Source: Alkalihalobacillus sp. YIM B00296 (GTDB taxonomy: Bacteria; Bacillota; Bacilli; Bacillales; Fictibacillaceae). Taken from it: 64,000 bases of DNA. A program made the position numbers and the translations under genes. Positions 43,954 through 53,889 of the stretch are shown piece by piece; the first letter of the stretch is position 1, and each line of letters opens with the position of its first letter. Where the stretch lies: NCBI RefSeq assembly GCF_020179385.1, contig NZ_JAIBLJ010000019.1, forward strand, positions 1 through 64,000, read 5' to 3'. The notes beneath the pieces are model-generated. The model was not told where the DNA came from and did not search any database. It saw nothing but the letters and a program-made list of their open reading frames with translations.

Positions 43954-44555
43954 TTCGAATTGTCATTGCCGAAGATCAACGAATGTTGCTTGGAGCTCTT
44001 GGGTCTCTGCTTGATTTGGAAGAAGATATGGAAGTCGTCGGTAAAGCAAGGAACGGAGAGGAGGCATTGACTCTCGTTAAGGAACACCAGCCCGATATCT
44101 GTATCATGGACATTGAAATGCCGTTGAAAAGCGGACTTGATGCGGCGGAAGAATTGAAGGATGATCCTTGTAAAGTGATTATTTTAACAACCTTCGCCAG
44201 GGCGGGTTATTTCGAACGTGCACGGAGAGCCGAGGTAAAAGGCTATTTATTAAAAGACAGCCCGAGTGAGGAATTAGCGAACTCCATCCGCGTCATTATG
44301 GACGGTCGACAAGTCTACGCTCCGGAATTAGTTGATATTGCGTATGGTGATGGTAATGAAAATCCACTGACTGAGCGTGAAAAACAGGTGATCAATCTGA
44401 TTGCCGAGGGGAAAAATACCAAGGAAATTGCAAGCGAGCTCTATCTTACCAATGGGACTGTCCGTAATTATGTTTCCGTCATCCTTGATAAACTCAATGT
44501 AAGTAACCGGATTGAAGCCATTTCCCGATTTAAGGAGAAGGGTTGGTTTAAATAA
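43950..44555 (+). CDS. desR: NarL/LuxR-type response regulator, DesR-like
   Basis: A 201-residue regulator. The receiver domain has acidic AEDQ, phospho-acceptor Asp54 in CIMDIEMP, and later KGYLLKD. The C-terminal LuxR-type helix-turn-helix has LTEREKQVINLIAEGKNTKE, then IASELYLTNGTVRNYVS. The GTG start overlaps the kinase stop. It probably activates des through the dyads at 41491-41526. Confidence 0.93.
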   Translation: MIRIVIAEDQRMLLGALGSLLDLEEDMEVVGKARNGEEALTLVKEHQPDICIMDIEMPLKSGLDAAEELKDDPCKVIILTTFARAGYFERARRAEVKGYLLKDSPSEELANSIRVIMDGRQVYAPELVDIAYGDGNENPLTEREKQVINLIAEGKNTKEIASELYLTNGTVRNYVSVILDKLNVSNRIEAISRFKEKGWFK

Positions 44556-44815
44556 GCCCAAGGAGTTCCATTTTTGATTGTAGGTTGTTAAGAATGATAC
44601 AACAATAAAAGAAGGGATGATTTTATTTTAGTACACGAAAGCCTTCCCAACTTTCCGAGCAAAAGACAATGGCGGTTCCTTAAGATCTTACGTAATCGTG
44701 CCCTTTAATTGAAGAAGGGTTTGTACAATATGATGATATTTGAAATAATTGGTACTAAGTTAAAGAGCGGTTTAGTCACATATAATTGTAAAATGCATTT
44801 AAGTAATTAGGAAAA

Positions 44816-45277
44816 GTGAATTTTGTGAATTTAAATGAGTTTTCATTAATTTTGGAAGAGACTAAGGATAAGAATCCATTATGGTTTGGATTAGAAAACG
44901 AACCAATAGGTACTGATTGTGAAATAATTAAAATTGAAAGACTATTTTCAGTTACACTCCCTGAAGAATATAAATTATTTATCAAAAGGTATGGTGGGGG
45001 TTATTTTGCTTTCACCACTATCTTTTCAGTTAAAGATAGTGAATGGAACATAGTACAAATAAATAACGAGATCAAACTCATTAAATCCCATAATTTTATA
45101 GCTATTTCTGAAAATGAAGTTGGAGATTTTTACGGATTTAAAATTAATAATGGTGTGTGCAATCCAAAGGTGAAATTCTATAATCACGAATTAGATCAAA
45201 TAGAAGAAACAGAATATCAGAACTTATACGAATATTTGTTAAAAGTGGGGCTCAAGCAATTGGGTAGCATTAGTTGA
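44816..45277 (+). CDS. SMI1/KNR4 (SUKH) family protein, probable immunity protein
   Basis: A 153-residue SUKH-fold protein with the signature turn (IERLFSVTLPEEYKLFIKRY, then GGGYF) and a later FYGFKI. Bacterial SUKH proteins mostly neutralise contact-dependent or secreted nuclease toxins. No toxin gene lies nearby, so this looks like an orphan immunity gene. GTG at 44816 or 44825; the Shine-Dalgarno is weak. The next gene is a broken Imm26-type immunity protein, strengthening the immunity interpretation. Confidence 0.82.
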   Translation: MNFVNLNEFSLILEETKDKNPLWFGLENEPIGTDCEIIKIERLFSVTLPEEYKLFIKRYGGGYFAFTTIFSVKDSEWNIVQINNEIKLIKSHNFIAISENEVGDFYGFKINNGVCNPKVKFYNHELDQIEETEYQNLYEYLLKVGLKQLGSIS

Positions 45278-45307
45278 AGAAGAGGTTAACTAAAAAGAGG
45301 GATATAG

Positions 45308-45737
45308 ATGGTAAAAAGTCGAAGATTAAAAATCGGTGATGTTTACGTAATCCCCCTACCTAATAAAAAGTATGCCTTTGGAAAAGTATTCAAAGATGCT
45401 GGTTTTGGGATATATGAACATATAGGTGATAGTATCGAGGATTTACCTGAAAAGAAGAATTTCAATTTAATGTAAGCGTATATTATATAAGGATGTTTTG
45501 ACCTCTGGGAAATGGGAAATTGTTGATAGTCGACCATTTTCAAATGAAAAAGATGCTTTTCCACCACCGAAATATATAAAAGATGCTATATCAGGTAAAT
45601 ACTCTATTTATTATATGGGTGAGATAAGGAAGTCTAACCAATCAGAATGTGAAGGTTTGGAAGTTGCAGCTGTTTGGAATGAGAATCATATTATCGATAG
45701 AATTATTGGAAACGACAAATGGCATAAAGACCTCTAA
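45308..45737 (+). pseudogene. Imm26-like immunity protein, frameshifted
   Basis: The first frame encodes RRLKIGDVYVIPLPNKKYAF and GKVFKDAGFGIYEHIGD, typical of Imm26, and stops at about 45475. The match resumes in another frame around 45480-45737 with LTSGKWEIVDSRPFSNEKDA, then FPPPKYIKD and IIDRIIGNDKWHKDL. Small indels in the AT-rich stretch 45465-45495 explain the break. It is either a pseudogene or a sequencing error at a short A/T run. It is paired with the SUKH gene 30 bases upstream. Confidence 0.72.
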
Positions 45738-45747
45738 AGTTATTCAA

Positions 45748-45788
45748 CGGGCGCGATTGCTGAACAATGAGCAGTCGCTTTTTTACTA
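45748..45788 (+). terminator. Terminator hairpin after the immunity genes
   Basis: GCGATTGCT and AGCAGTCGC arms (one mismatch) followed by TTTTTT. The hairpin with its 'gggcgcga' lead-in resembles the one at about 31749-31787, so it is also a dispersed repeat. Confidence 0.75.
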
Positions 45789-45837
45789 GGCGGATTCGAA
45801 TAGTTCTATAAATGATTGGATGTAAATAATTAAGAAA

Positions 45838-45878
45838 CCCAGCTAATCTTCTCATGTGAAGGTAGCTGGGTTTTTAAA
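45838..45878 (+). terminator. Second terminator hairpin
   Basis: AAACCCAGCT and AGCTGGGTTT arms with a loop of about 18 bases, then TTTAAAG. Could serve transcription from either side. Confidence 0.75.
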
Positions 45879-46093
45879 GTTGGATGTGCAAAATAACACT
45901 TAAAGTATACGCAAATTATCGGTCAAAGTGGCAAATAGATAGTATGAAATTGTGAAGAATTTACTTAACTAATGGCGCAGGTTCAAGAAGGAACATTGCT
46001 ATTGTATAAGAAGGCTTTTCAGTAAAAGTATAAGAAATTCCAAAGAAGAAAATCGAAAAAACCAGTTTCAATGGAAACTGGTTAGCTAAATTA

Positions 46094-47374
46094 CTATAAA
46101 AATCCGTCCAATACCCATTGATGTGCATCCGGATGATAAAGCAGTTCCAAATGATTAAGAGGCAAGACATCTTTTCGTTTGACTTGATTGGGGGAAGGAG
46201 CGATTCCATCGGTAAAAAGGACACTTTCTACAAATACAAGCCCATCGCTTTCCGCATCTTGCTCCCCACGTATGCCATTAAAATAAGGTTGATTACCAGC
46301 TAGTACATGGACTTTGATCTGGCTATCAATCGGTGAAGACAGCAGTTTCTCTATCAAATGATCTCCTTCCCGGATTGCAGCGTCGATGCCCCTGGAATGA
46401 AGAAGAATATTTTGTCCACCATAGTATAAGGTTTTAGACTGAATCTGAACGGGGTATTTATTGTCCCAGCGATACAGGAGCTGACAGGAACCCGGAAACA
46501 CACCACCATCACGATAAATGCTTCGCTCCGTCGTATCTAGGTAAAGACCATAATACATGATAGAATCACAAGCAATCGGCGCATTGATTCCCATCTCAAT
46601 GACGGACCAATTAGGGAAGACATGCCGGAAGGGGAAATCCAATCCGCGATTTGGTGTCCCCAACATTATATACCGTTCCACTTCCCCTTGATATTGCGCA
46701 TCCCACGAACTGCAGAGTCCTGCCAAATAGATCCATACAGGTACTCCTCCTTTACTATGAGCAATCAAATCGACTTTATCTGTGTGGGCCACATCCTTGA
46801 TCCGCCGAATGATGTTCGATAATTGAATCGCTTGCTGCCAGTTATCGCCATGGCAATGAGCAAAGCTTACCGCAAATACATCTTTTCCTGACGATGATAA
46901 CGAATAGAGAAGCCCTTTTTCCTGATGCAAAGATTCGCACCAGGACAGATTTGCATGATGTCCGGCACCATGGACAAGCAAAACCGGGTTTTGATGTACT
47001 TCCTTTAACCCAGGCAAGTAATGTAGAAGTACATCATTCGAAGCCGGTTGCGAGGATCCAAAATGCCGAATGATCTCCTCATCCTTACATTCAATTTCCG
47101 GAATAAATTTCTCTTGAGTTAACCGATCTTGATACCCTCTAATTCGTTCTGTCCATTCCCAGTATTTACTGTCATGAAATCTTTCCATCACCTGATAAGG
47201 AAGATCAGTTCGGGTTGATGTCATCGAAGGGGAGAGTAGGACAGGTTCATTGTCGATCATACCAGGAGTAAGGTTAACAGACTCAAGCTGTTCACATTCT
47301 ATGTCCTTCTGTTCCTCCTGTCCTAAGGGCAGCAATTTTTTTATTCTTTTTTTTATCTTTTTCCAAAGGGACAC
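46094..47374 (-). CDS. Lipase/esterase-like alpha/beta hydrolase
   Basis: A 426-residue alpha/beta-hydrolase. A basic N-terminus (KKIKKRIKKLLP) and about 110 residues without recognised motif precede the fold. Then come VLLVHGAGHHANLSW (oxyanion region), the nucleophile elbow LIAHSKGGVPVWIYLAG, and MLGTPNRGLDFP, a lipase-type segment. A likely catalytic His is in LNHLELLYHPDAHQWV near the end. No signal peptide, so it is probably cytosolic. It resembles triacylglycerol lipases or PGAP1-like acyl hydrolases; the substrate is unknown. It is monocistronic. Confidence 0.85.
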   Translation of the reverse strand: MSLWKKIKKRIKKLLPLGQEEQKDIECEQLESVNLTPGMIDNEPVLLSPSMTSTRTDLPYQVMERFHDSKYWEWTERIRGYQDRLTQEKFIPEIECKDEEIIRHFGSSQPASNDVLLHYLPGLKEVHQNPVLLVHGAGHHANLSWCESLHQEKGLLYSLSSSGKDVFAVSFAHCHGDNWQQAIQLSNIIRRIKDVAHTDKVDLIAHSKGGVPVWIYLAGLCSSWDAQYQGEVERYIMLGTPNRGLDFPFRHVFPNWSVIEMGINAPIACDSIMYYGLYLDTTERSIYRDGGVFPGSCQLLYRWDNKYPVQIQSKTLYYGGQNILLHSRGIDAAIREGDHLIEKLLSSPIDSQIKVHVLAGNQPYFNGIRGEQDAESDGLVFVESVLFTDGIAPSPNQVKRKDVLPLNHLELLYHPDAHQWVLDGFL

Positions 47375-48623
47375 TCATTCCACTCCAATGTTCGGAGTTG
47401 AAAATACTACTCTAAGGAGTATCTAGAAATTAAGTAGTATTAACAGACTCCACTTATTTTCAGACTACATTTAAAAAACGATAAGCTTATAGCTGTATGA
47501 CATCAAATTCCGATCCGTTAGAGTTACAATATGAAAAAGCTAAAAATTTATTTCTTTTTAAATTTTTTAAAAGGTTTTAAGCTTTAAACTAATATTAAAA
47601 AACGATTGAATCGAGCATCTTTATATCTATTTGCTCGACATTGTTAGTTTAACATTACTTTCCGTGTAACTGATAAATAAGATGAAACAATTTACGCTTG
47701 ATAAAATGAAACACTTATTTCCAGATAAAAACGTGCGTTTTACATGGAGAGGCGAACATGATAGCCTGTGTCATTAAGGCTGAAGTCTTGCTAGGACTGT
47801 GTTTTCGAATAAATCGTGTTCGTAGAGGCTCCATGTCAAACGATAATGAGTACAAGCTAATTACCAGTAAAGTGTTTCACTTAAATGAGCAAAAACTGTG
47901 TCATTTTACTTGACGGTCACAACTAGACTAATGAAGATTCATTTAATTAGGCAAGGCAAATCTTTATCGGTTAATAAGGTTCTCGTAAGACTAAAAGAGG
48001 TTCACCTCCTACGGGAGGCACCGACTTATTGAAACGGAAGAATTGAAACACAGTGCGTGTTACAAAATCATAAGTGTTTATGGTCAAATTGAATTGGTTT
48101 GTTGCACGTACATTGCGAACAGAGGGAAAAGGGAGCGATAACTTTAAACCCTTACCTATCTGTATGAGTAACTCCTCTTGAAAATAGGAAATTTAGAAAT
48201 GCTCCTGTCACTAGGCCATTAAGTTCCGTTTCTAAGAATGAAATAGGAACTTATAATCCTTTTAAAAAATACTAGTATATGAACGTTTTAAAATCTTTAA
48301 CATCTAATTACGGTTGGTGTCAGATATTCTGTCACTACCCTTCTTAGGGGGATTCGATTAGAAAGGAGCCTGCCATACCCGACATCCCTCATTGCAGCTG
48401 TTCAAAACTTAATAAACAGTATTGTTCCAAATATTTGATAGTTAGTAGAATGTATATACAATAAAAATAGACAAGTTAAAACCCCTTAGTACCATGAGTT
48501 ATAATTATGTAAAGTGTAATTGAATATGATAACGGTCGTATATTCATCGGACTATCCATCGATGAACGAACATAAAATGAAAGGGATTTTTAAAAAAACT
48601 GTGAGATTTAAAGGAGGGTACAT
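47375..48623. other. 1.2-kb gene-free stretch with intron debris
   Basis: No supported coding frame. At about 47745-47840 inverted pieces ACATGGAG and CTCCATGT lie some 85 bases apart and could form a long hairpin. From about 47960 to 48165 the sequence is a decayed match to the group II intron-like element at 32542-33250 (separate entry). A Shine-Dalgarno (aaaggaggg, 48610-48618) for the next gene ends the interval. Confidence 0.4.
47960..48165 (+). mobile_element. Decayed 3' remnant of the group II intron-like element
   Basis: In order, pieces match the element at 32542-33250: a CACCTCCTACGGGAGG hairpin (versus ACCTCCGGTAGGAGG), CACAGTGCG, GCACGTACAT, then GAGGGAAAAG, GATAACTTTAAAC and CCTTACCTAT (versus GGGGAAAAG, GATAACTTCAAAC and GCTTACCTAT). 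The domain V 5' arm is missing, so it cannot splice. The similarity is by eye. Confidence 0.5.
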
Positions 48624-49556
48624 ATGCGATTTCTTATTGTAGGTGCCGGGGGGACTGGCGGTTACTTCGGTGGCCGGCTTGTCGAAAAAGGAGAAGATGT
48701 AACTTTTCTAGTTCGCCCGGAAAGACAGAAACGACTGAATCACACAGGACTTAAAATTAATAGTGTGCACGGAGATTTTCATACGCAGGTAGAAACAATA
48801 ACGAGCGGTGAGGCAGCCGATCCATTTGATGTCGTTCTTCTTTCGGTGAAAGCCTACCAATTACAGAAAGCGATTAAAGACATTGCTCCTTATATTGGGG
48901 AACGAACCGTCATTCTTCCATTATTAAATGGATACAATCATTTTTCAGAGCTGAGAAAAGCGTTTGGTGATGAAAAAGTACTTGGCGGCTTCTGTTTTAT
49001 TGAAACGACGCTCGACAAGGAAGGAACCATTATTCAGTCGAGTGCTCGACATGATCTTATTTTCGGTGAATGGAATGGAACAAGAACGAAACGGGTAGAA
49101 AGGATTCTTCAGCACTTAGATCATGCTGGATTTACCGTTGTTCTTAGTGACAACATTCAGAAGGGCATCTGGCATAAGTACATTTATATTGCGAGCATGA
49201 GCGGAATCACAACGCTGATGGGGACACCAATAGGTCCGATCCTCTCAGAACCAAGAGGAAAGGATGTGTATCGCAAACTGTTATCCGAGATCGTTGACAT
49301 TGTCAAAAAGTCAGGGGCGCCAATATCTGAAAACATTGCCGCACGTACGATGGAGGTAATGGAATCACTCCATCTGACAATGAAGTCTTCAATGCAACGT
49401 GACATGGAAAAACAACTTCCGGTTGAAACCGACCATTTTCACGGCGCTTTATTGGCACTTGCTTCACCTAATGATGCCGATTATCCGATCTTGCAAACTG
49501 TTTATGGACGGCTAAAAGTGTATGAACACGCATTAAAAGAAAGTACGAATGAGTAA
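48624..49556 (+). CDS. Ketopantoate reductase family protein (2-dehydropantoate 2-reductase)
   Basis: A 310-residue PanE/ApbA-type NADP-dependent reductase. The N-terminal Rossmann loop is VGAGGTGGYFGGRLVEKG. It has LSVKAYQLQKAIKDI, LLNGYNH (family LLNGxxH motif) and GIWHKYIYIASMSGITTLMG with the catalytic Lys. The C-terminal part has LPVETDHFHGALLALA. It would reduce 2-dehydropantoate to pantoate for coenzyme A, but paralogues acting on other 2-keto acids are common and no panB/panC is nearby. It is monocistronic, with a strong Shine-Dalgarno. Confidence 0.88.
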   Translation: MRFLIVGAGGTGGYFGGRLVEKGEDVTFLVRPERQKRLNHTGLKINSVHGDFHTQVETITSGEAADPFDVVLLSVKAYQLQKAIKDIAPYIGERTVILPLLNGYNHFSELRKAFGDEKVLGGFCFIETTLDKEGTIIQSSARHDLIFGEWNGTRTKRVERILQHLDHAGFTVVLSDNIQKGIWHKYIYIASMSGITTLMGTPIGPILSEPRGKDVYRKLLSEIVDIVKKSGAPISENIAARTMEVMESLHLTMKSSMQRDMEKQLPVETDHFHGALLALASPNDADYPILQTVYGRLKVYEHALKESTNE

Positions 49557-50348
49557 AAATAGCCTTGTCAAACTTATGATATCGATGCGTAGGCTTAACT
49601 TTTTTACCTATGATTGATTCGCTAAAGAGAACCGTATTCCATTACTTAATCTGTTCCTTCTATAATCAATACTGTATTCATTTCGAATTGACATAATGCT
49701 TCTAACGTGTTTCCGAAATCCAGTCCTACCAAGGTTTTTTGGACGCCCCGAAGTCGTTTATGCAGGATTTAATATTTTGCTGATAAATCAAGGGTTTGAC
49801 GTTTTTTAGTTTTGGTCAAACCCTTTCATCTGTATAAAAAATGAATAATCATTTCTTCATTTTTGGTCATATTACGTTTCGTCGAATGCCATTTTTTTAC
49901 TTAATGGGGGCGGAATTGACGGATTCTATTACCCTTTTAAATAAATTAAGCTTAATCAATGTAGTGTAGTGCTTATTTAGTGTACTGAAGCGTTGTTTAA
50001 GTGATTTTATGCATGCTTTTCCCTTTTGAACGTTCTAATGGCTTTTAGGATATAATAAGCTCTCAGATACGCATAAATGCCTCAAACCGTGCATGAATGT
50101 ACGGTTCTTCGGTAAGTAGCTTAGTAGACCTCATGCTAATTTAATTCTGGTATTATTCATGCATAGAAACCTATGATTTTCGTGCATTTTCCCTTATTAA
50201 AATTCTTAAGCACTACAGAAAGAATAGGGGGCTTTAACCGAATAAGCCACTTGTCAATAATCAGTAAAACCACCTTTGTTTAATGTTGGGTGCGTAAAAG
50301 GATTATACACACATAAATCGAAATTTTATTTTTATGAGGTGATTCTGT
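49557..50348. other. Gene-free interval
   Basis: About 790 bases. An AGCCT/AGGCT hairpin followed by TTTTTT (about 49561-49603) may terminate the reductase gene. On the - strand 49645-49735 a short open piece reads KTLVGLDFGNTLEALCQFEM and then reaches a stop; it has protein-like codon use but no family I recognise, and could be the end of a lost gene. The rest is AT-rich without clear signals. Confidence 0.35.
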
Positions 50349-50588
50349 TTGATTGAATTAAGAGAAATCGAAATGATGCAAATGGCTTACCGGCAGTTAT
50401 ATGAGATTGAAAATGTGCTACGTCAATTCATTTCAAAACGAATGCATGAGCATTATGGGCCGTTGTGGTTGTATAAAGCACCTGAACTCCATCGAAGAAA
50501 ACCGTCGATTGAGAAGCTATACCTTTATGAGTTAGAACGGTCTTTTCTCAAAAAGCTTGTCGTAAATGATGAACACGAAAGGTTATAG
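50349..50588 (+). CDS. Small HEPN-like (Swt1-type) protein, possibly truncated
   Basis: A 79-residue protein with a TTG start after gaggtga. The stretch MAYRQLYEIENVLRQFISKR, then MHEHYGPLW, resembles the opening helices of Swt1-type HEPN domains (Y..LY.IEN.LR..I...L...YG..W). The C-terminal half is basic and charged. A full HEPN domain is longer, so this may be a stand-alone variant or a cut gene. No partner nucleotidyltransferase or toxin partner is visible. Function is not assigned. Confidence 0.5.
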   Translation: MIELREIEMMQMAYRQLYEIENVLRQFISKRMHEHYGPLWLYKAPELHRRKPSIEKLYLYELERSFLKKLVVNDEHERL

Positions 50589-51072
50589 ACTCTTTTTCAT
50601 AAAATGCAAAAAGTAGTGCCAACTGTCAAAAAGGAAATTAAAAAAAGAAAATCGAAAGAAAGGTAAAATGAAGCACATCTGTTTGTGTTTTCAGCTGATT
50701 TTTTACGGTATTGCCAACAATGAACCCTGAATTCTGCCAAAAATGGTCGAATTATGGGTTATTTTTTTGAACTGTTGCAACCGAACTTTATGGTAATTAC
50801 GTTACCAGGACTAATTACCTTAATACCTGGTTTCTGTATTCAAAAAGCAGGATTTATTTGCGTATTTAATAAAATATTTAAGTGCACCGGGCTAGCATGG
50901 ATAGAGTGATCCTATTCATAGACAGAAAAAACACCTTTATATATACAAGTAACCACATTCTATGTACTTGTTAATCACAATAATGTATAAAGTTGCACAG
51001 AAACATCGGGATGAAAGCGCATACAAAAGGATGTCTTAGTAACGTATAATTTAATGCAAGGAGGATATCAGG
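50589..51072. other. Leader region of the galactitol-type PTS locus
   Basis: About 480 bases without a gene. Contains the cre-like site listed below and the regulator's Shine-Dalgarno (aaggagg, 51059-51065). No antiterminator (RAT-type) hairpin pair is evident, consistent with a DNA-binding rather than RNA-binding PRD regulator. Confidence 0.4.
51012..51025. promoter_or_regulatory. cre-like site upstream of the PRD regulator
   Basis: TGAAAGCGCATACA matches the cre consensus TGNAANCGNTNNCA except for A at the second T position. Located 48 bases before the regulator gene, suggesting CcpA control of the locus. Confidence 0.6.
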
Positions 51073-53151
51073 ATGCAATTAGATAAACGTAGTACGATCT
51101 TGTTGAAAGAATTGCTATTGTTTCCCGGGATTAAGATTAAGAACCTTAGTAATAAGTTAAGTTTATCGCGAAGCCAAGTTCATTACAGTCTTGAAAAAAT
51201 TAATGATTGGTTAACTGAAAATAACTTTCCCACTATTCAAAATGATAAAGAGCTTGGTATAATTGTTGATCGATCTGTATGGGAAAGATTCCCGGAGTTA
51301 ATATCTAACACATCTTTTACAGAGTATGTACCATCTTCTATAGAAAGAACTTATTTTATTCTACTTTTGTTATTAACGCGGCAGGAAGAGCTGTCCCTTT
51401 TTCATTTTTCGTATGCATTAAAGGTAAGCAGAAACACTGTCTTAACTGATTTGAAAAAAACAGAAGATTATCTTCAGGAATATATTCTTGCGTTAGCTTA
51501 TAGTCGGCAAGATGGATACTTTATAAGTGGAGAAGAGTTCGACAAAAGAAAATTGTTAATTGAGTTAGTACCTAAGATTTTAAATATAACTAATGGTTTT
51601 CAATCGATGTTAAGGTTTTCGAACATTTCTAAAGAACAAGTGCAACAATTAAGAGAACGCTGTGAAAGCATCGAGAAAAAGTTAAATACTAGATTTACTG
51701 ATGAAAAACTGGATGAATTACCGATCACATTTTTATTATTATCCAGAAGAATCCAATATGGAAAGAACATTATTTTTGATCATTCAAATTATAATGATCT
51801 ATCTAACACCAAGGAATACCTAGTTGTTCAAGAGTTATTACCTGACATCTGTCAAATTGATAAGAACGAGCGCCTTTTTATCACCTTACAGCTAGTAACT
51901 TCAAGCATTTTAACCTTCCCTGAATCAGAAGATGCATTACTTCGAGACGCCATTCATCACACCTTATACAGATTTGAAAGCCTTGCCTGTGTATCTTTCA
52001 TAGGGTTTGAAGAACTTTCTGAAAAAATCTATCAACATATGAAACCTGCTTCTTATCGAATTAAGTATCAACTTGATATGAAAAATCCCCTTATAGAAGA
52101 AGTGGAAAAAGAATATCATTCCGTTCACCACCTTGTAAAACAAAGTATTACCCCAATTGAACATTTATTTAATAAGGAATTATCTAATGATGAAATCGGT
52201 TTTTTAACCATTTTGATCCTAGGCTGGCTCCAACAACAGGGAAGTAATATTCAAAATCAACCTAAAGCTATTGTGATATGCCCGAATGGAATTTCGGTTT
52301 CCAAGCTGTTAATTGAAACATTGAAGAACATGTTTCCTGATATCCTCTTTACAGAAAATATGTCGGTCCGAGATTTTAACAAGTATAAGGGAGAATATGA
52401 TTTAGTGTTCTCTACAGTATTATTAAATACCGATAAAAAAGTATTTCTTGTTAAACCTTTTATTTCTGAAGCAGATAAACAAAATCTGCAAACGAGAGTG
52501 AATCAAGAAGTTTTTGGAACCTCTCCATTAACAATCGATTATCCAGGTTTAATCAATGTCATTAAAAAATACGCTCCGATTGAGGATGAACAATTATTAG
52601 TCAGGGACATGAAAAAGTTTTTAGCAAATAAAAACAATCGAATGAACCCTAAGAATGAGGTGATAATTTCACCACATTTATCAGACTTATTAACTTCAGA
52701 CAGAATCACACTAAGAACGGAAGTTAACGATTTGGAAGACGCTATAAGAATTGCTGCAAGTCCACTCATAGAAACGAACGCTATTGAGTCAAGATATATT
52801 GACTCCATTTTAAAAATTGTTGATGAAAACGAACCGTACATGTTTATTGCGCCCAATGTGGCTATCCCCCATGCAAGGCCTGAGGACGGGGTGAATGAAC
52901 TTTCTATGAGCATGTTGAGATTAGACAATCCTGTCGAGATGGCTCCAGGCTTTCCGGTAAAGCTATTTATCGTTATCGCTGCAGTGGATAGAAAAACGCA
53001 CTTAAAAGCATTATCCCAACTAAATGAGTTTATTTCTAATCATGCAAACGTGAGCGAAATAGAACAAGCTACCACAAGTCAGCAAATAGTAGATCTAATT
53101 AGCAACCATATCAATGAACATTCACTTGAGGAGGTGGGAGAAAATTATTAA
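51073..53151 (+). CDS. BglG/MtlR-type PTS-regulated transcriptional activator
   Basis: A 692-residue multidomain regulator. The N-terminal helix-turn-helix has IKIKNLSNKLSLSRSQVHYS, and a second DNA-binding segment has ALKVSRNTVLTDLKKTEDYL. Two PRD domains follow (about 180-390). Next is an EIIB-like domain with Cys in VICPNGISVSKLLIETLK, and a C-terminal EIIA-like domain with phospho-His in NVAIPHARPEDGVNEL. Phosphorylation by the PTS would set activity according to substrate and energy state. It heads the galactitol-type operon and is its likely activator. Confidence 0.9.
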   Translation: MQLDKRSTILLKELLLFPGIKIKNLSNKLSLSRSQVHYSLEKINDWLTENNFPTIQNDKELGIIVDRSVWERFPELISNTSFTEYVPSSIERTYFILLLLLTRQEELSLFHFSYALKVSRNTVLTDLKKTEDYLQEYILALAYSRQDGYFISGEEFDKRKLLIELVPKILNITNGFQSMLRFSNISKEQVQQLRERCESIEKKLNTRFTDEKLDELPITFLLLSRRIQYGKNIIFDHSNYNDLSNTKEYLVVQELLPDICQIDKNERLFITLQLVTSSILTFPESEDALLRDAIHHTLYRFESLACVSFIGFEELSEKIYQHMKPASYRIKYQLDMKNPLIEEVEKEYHSVHHLVKQSITPIEHLFNKELSNDEIGFLTILILGWLQQQGSNIQNQPKAIVICPNGISVSKLLIETLKNMFPDILFTENMSVRDFNKYKGEYDLVFSTVLLNTDKKVFLVKPFISEADKQNLQTRVNQEVFGTSPLTIDYPGLINVIKKYAPIEDEQLLVRDMKKFLANKNNRMNPKNEVIISPHLSDLLTSDRITLRTEVNDLEDAIRIAASPLIETNAIESRYIDSILKIVDENEPYMFIAPNVAIPHARPEDGVNELSMSMLRLDNPVEMAPGFPVKLFIVIAAVDRKTHLKALSQLNEFISNHANVSEIEQATTSQQIVDLISNHINEHSLEEVGENY

Positions 53152-53199
53152 GGGTTATTTTCCCAGAGTCAATATATTGTATGGGGAGGGAGTAAGTGA

Positions 53200-53874
53200 A
53201 TGATAAAGGAAAATTATCAGCTATTAAAAGACCAAAGGGAGCAATTAGTGAGATATGGACGTAAACTTATTGATTCAGGATTAACGGTAGGTACGGGTGG
53301 TAACTTGAGTATCTTTGATAAAGAATCTGGATACATGGCTATTAGTCCGAGTGGGATAGATTACTATGAAATGCTAGCAGAGGATGTAGTGATCACCGAT
53401 TTGTATGGAAATGTAGCTGAAGGTTCTTTAAAACCTTCTAGTGAATATGAAATGCATGCAATCGTGTATCGTAATAGATCCGATGCTAATGCAATGATCC
53501 ACACGCATGCTTTATATGCTACTACCATTTCATGCTTAAATACTAGTTTGCCAGCAGTAGATTATCTTGTTGCTCATGGGGGGGGTACAGATATCAGGTG
53601 TGCAGAATATGCCACTTATGGAACAAAAGAGCTAGCAGATCATGCATTAAAAGCTATGGAAGGGAGAAAGGCCGTGCTTTTAGCCAACCATGGAATAAAT
53701 GTAATTGGATCATCTATGAAGGAAGTCTTTGATGTTACTGAACAACTTGAATTTTGTGCACGTTTATACTGGCAATCAAGAGCAATTGGAGACCCGGTCA
53801 TTCTTCCTGATGAAGAAATGGAAATGATGGTTGATCGATTTAAAGGGTATGGACAGCAAAATATAAACAAATAA
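53200..53874 (+). CDS. Class II aldolase (FucA/AraD family), first copy
   Basis: A 224-residue zinc aldolase of the L-fuculose-1-phosphate type. The signature residues are present: GTGGNLSIFD near residue 30, Glu in PSSEYEMHAIVY, His-x-His in IHTHALYATT and the third zinc His in LLANHGINVIG. The Shine-Dalgarno is ggggaggg. It lies 16 bases before the PTS IIA gene. It probably cleaves a ketose phosphate to DHAP (or glycolaldehyde phosphate) plus an aldehyde. The substrate is undefined, since the second aldolase downstream is only distantly similar. Confidence 0.9.
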   Translation: MIKENYQLLKDQREQLVRYGRKLIDSGLTVGTGGNLSIFDKESGYMAISPSGIDYYEMLAEDVVITDLYGNVAEGSLKPSSEYEMHAIVYRNRSDANAMIHTHALYATTISCLNTSLPAVDYLVAHGGGTDIRCAEYATYGTKELADHALKAMEGRKAVLLANHGINVIGSSMKEVFDVTEQLEFCARLYWQSRAIGDPVILPDEEMEMMVDRFKGYGQQNINK

Positions 53875-53889
53875 GGCAGGGACAGCGTT

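Noticed and set aside
47745-47840. Small RNA gene between ACATGGAG and CTCCATGT
   Set aside because: The inverted pieces are short and 85 bases apart; no promoter or terminator supports a transcript.
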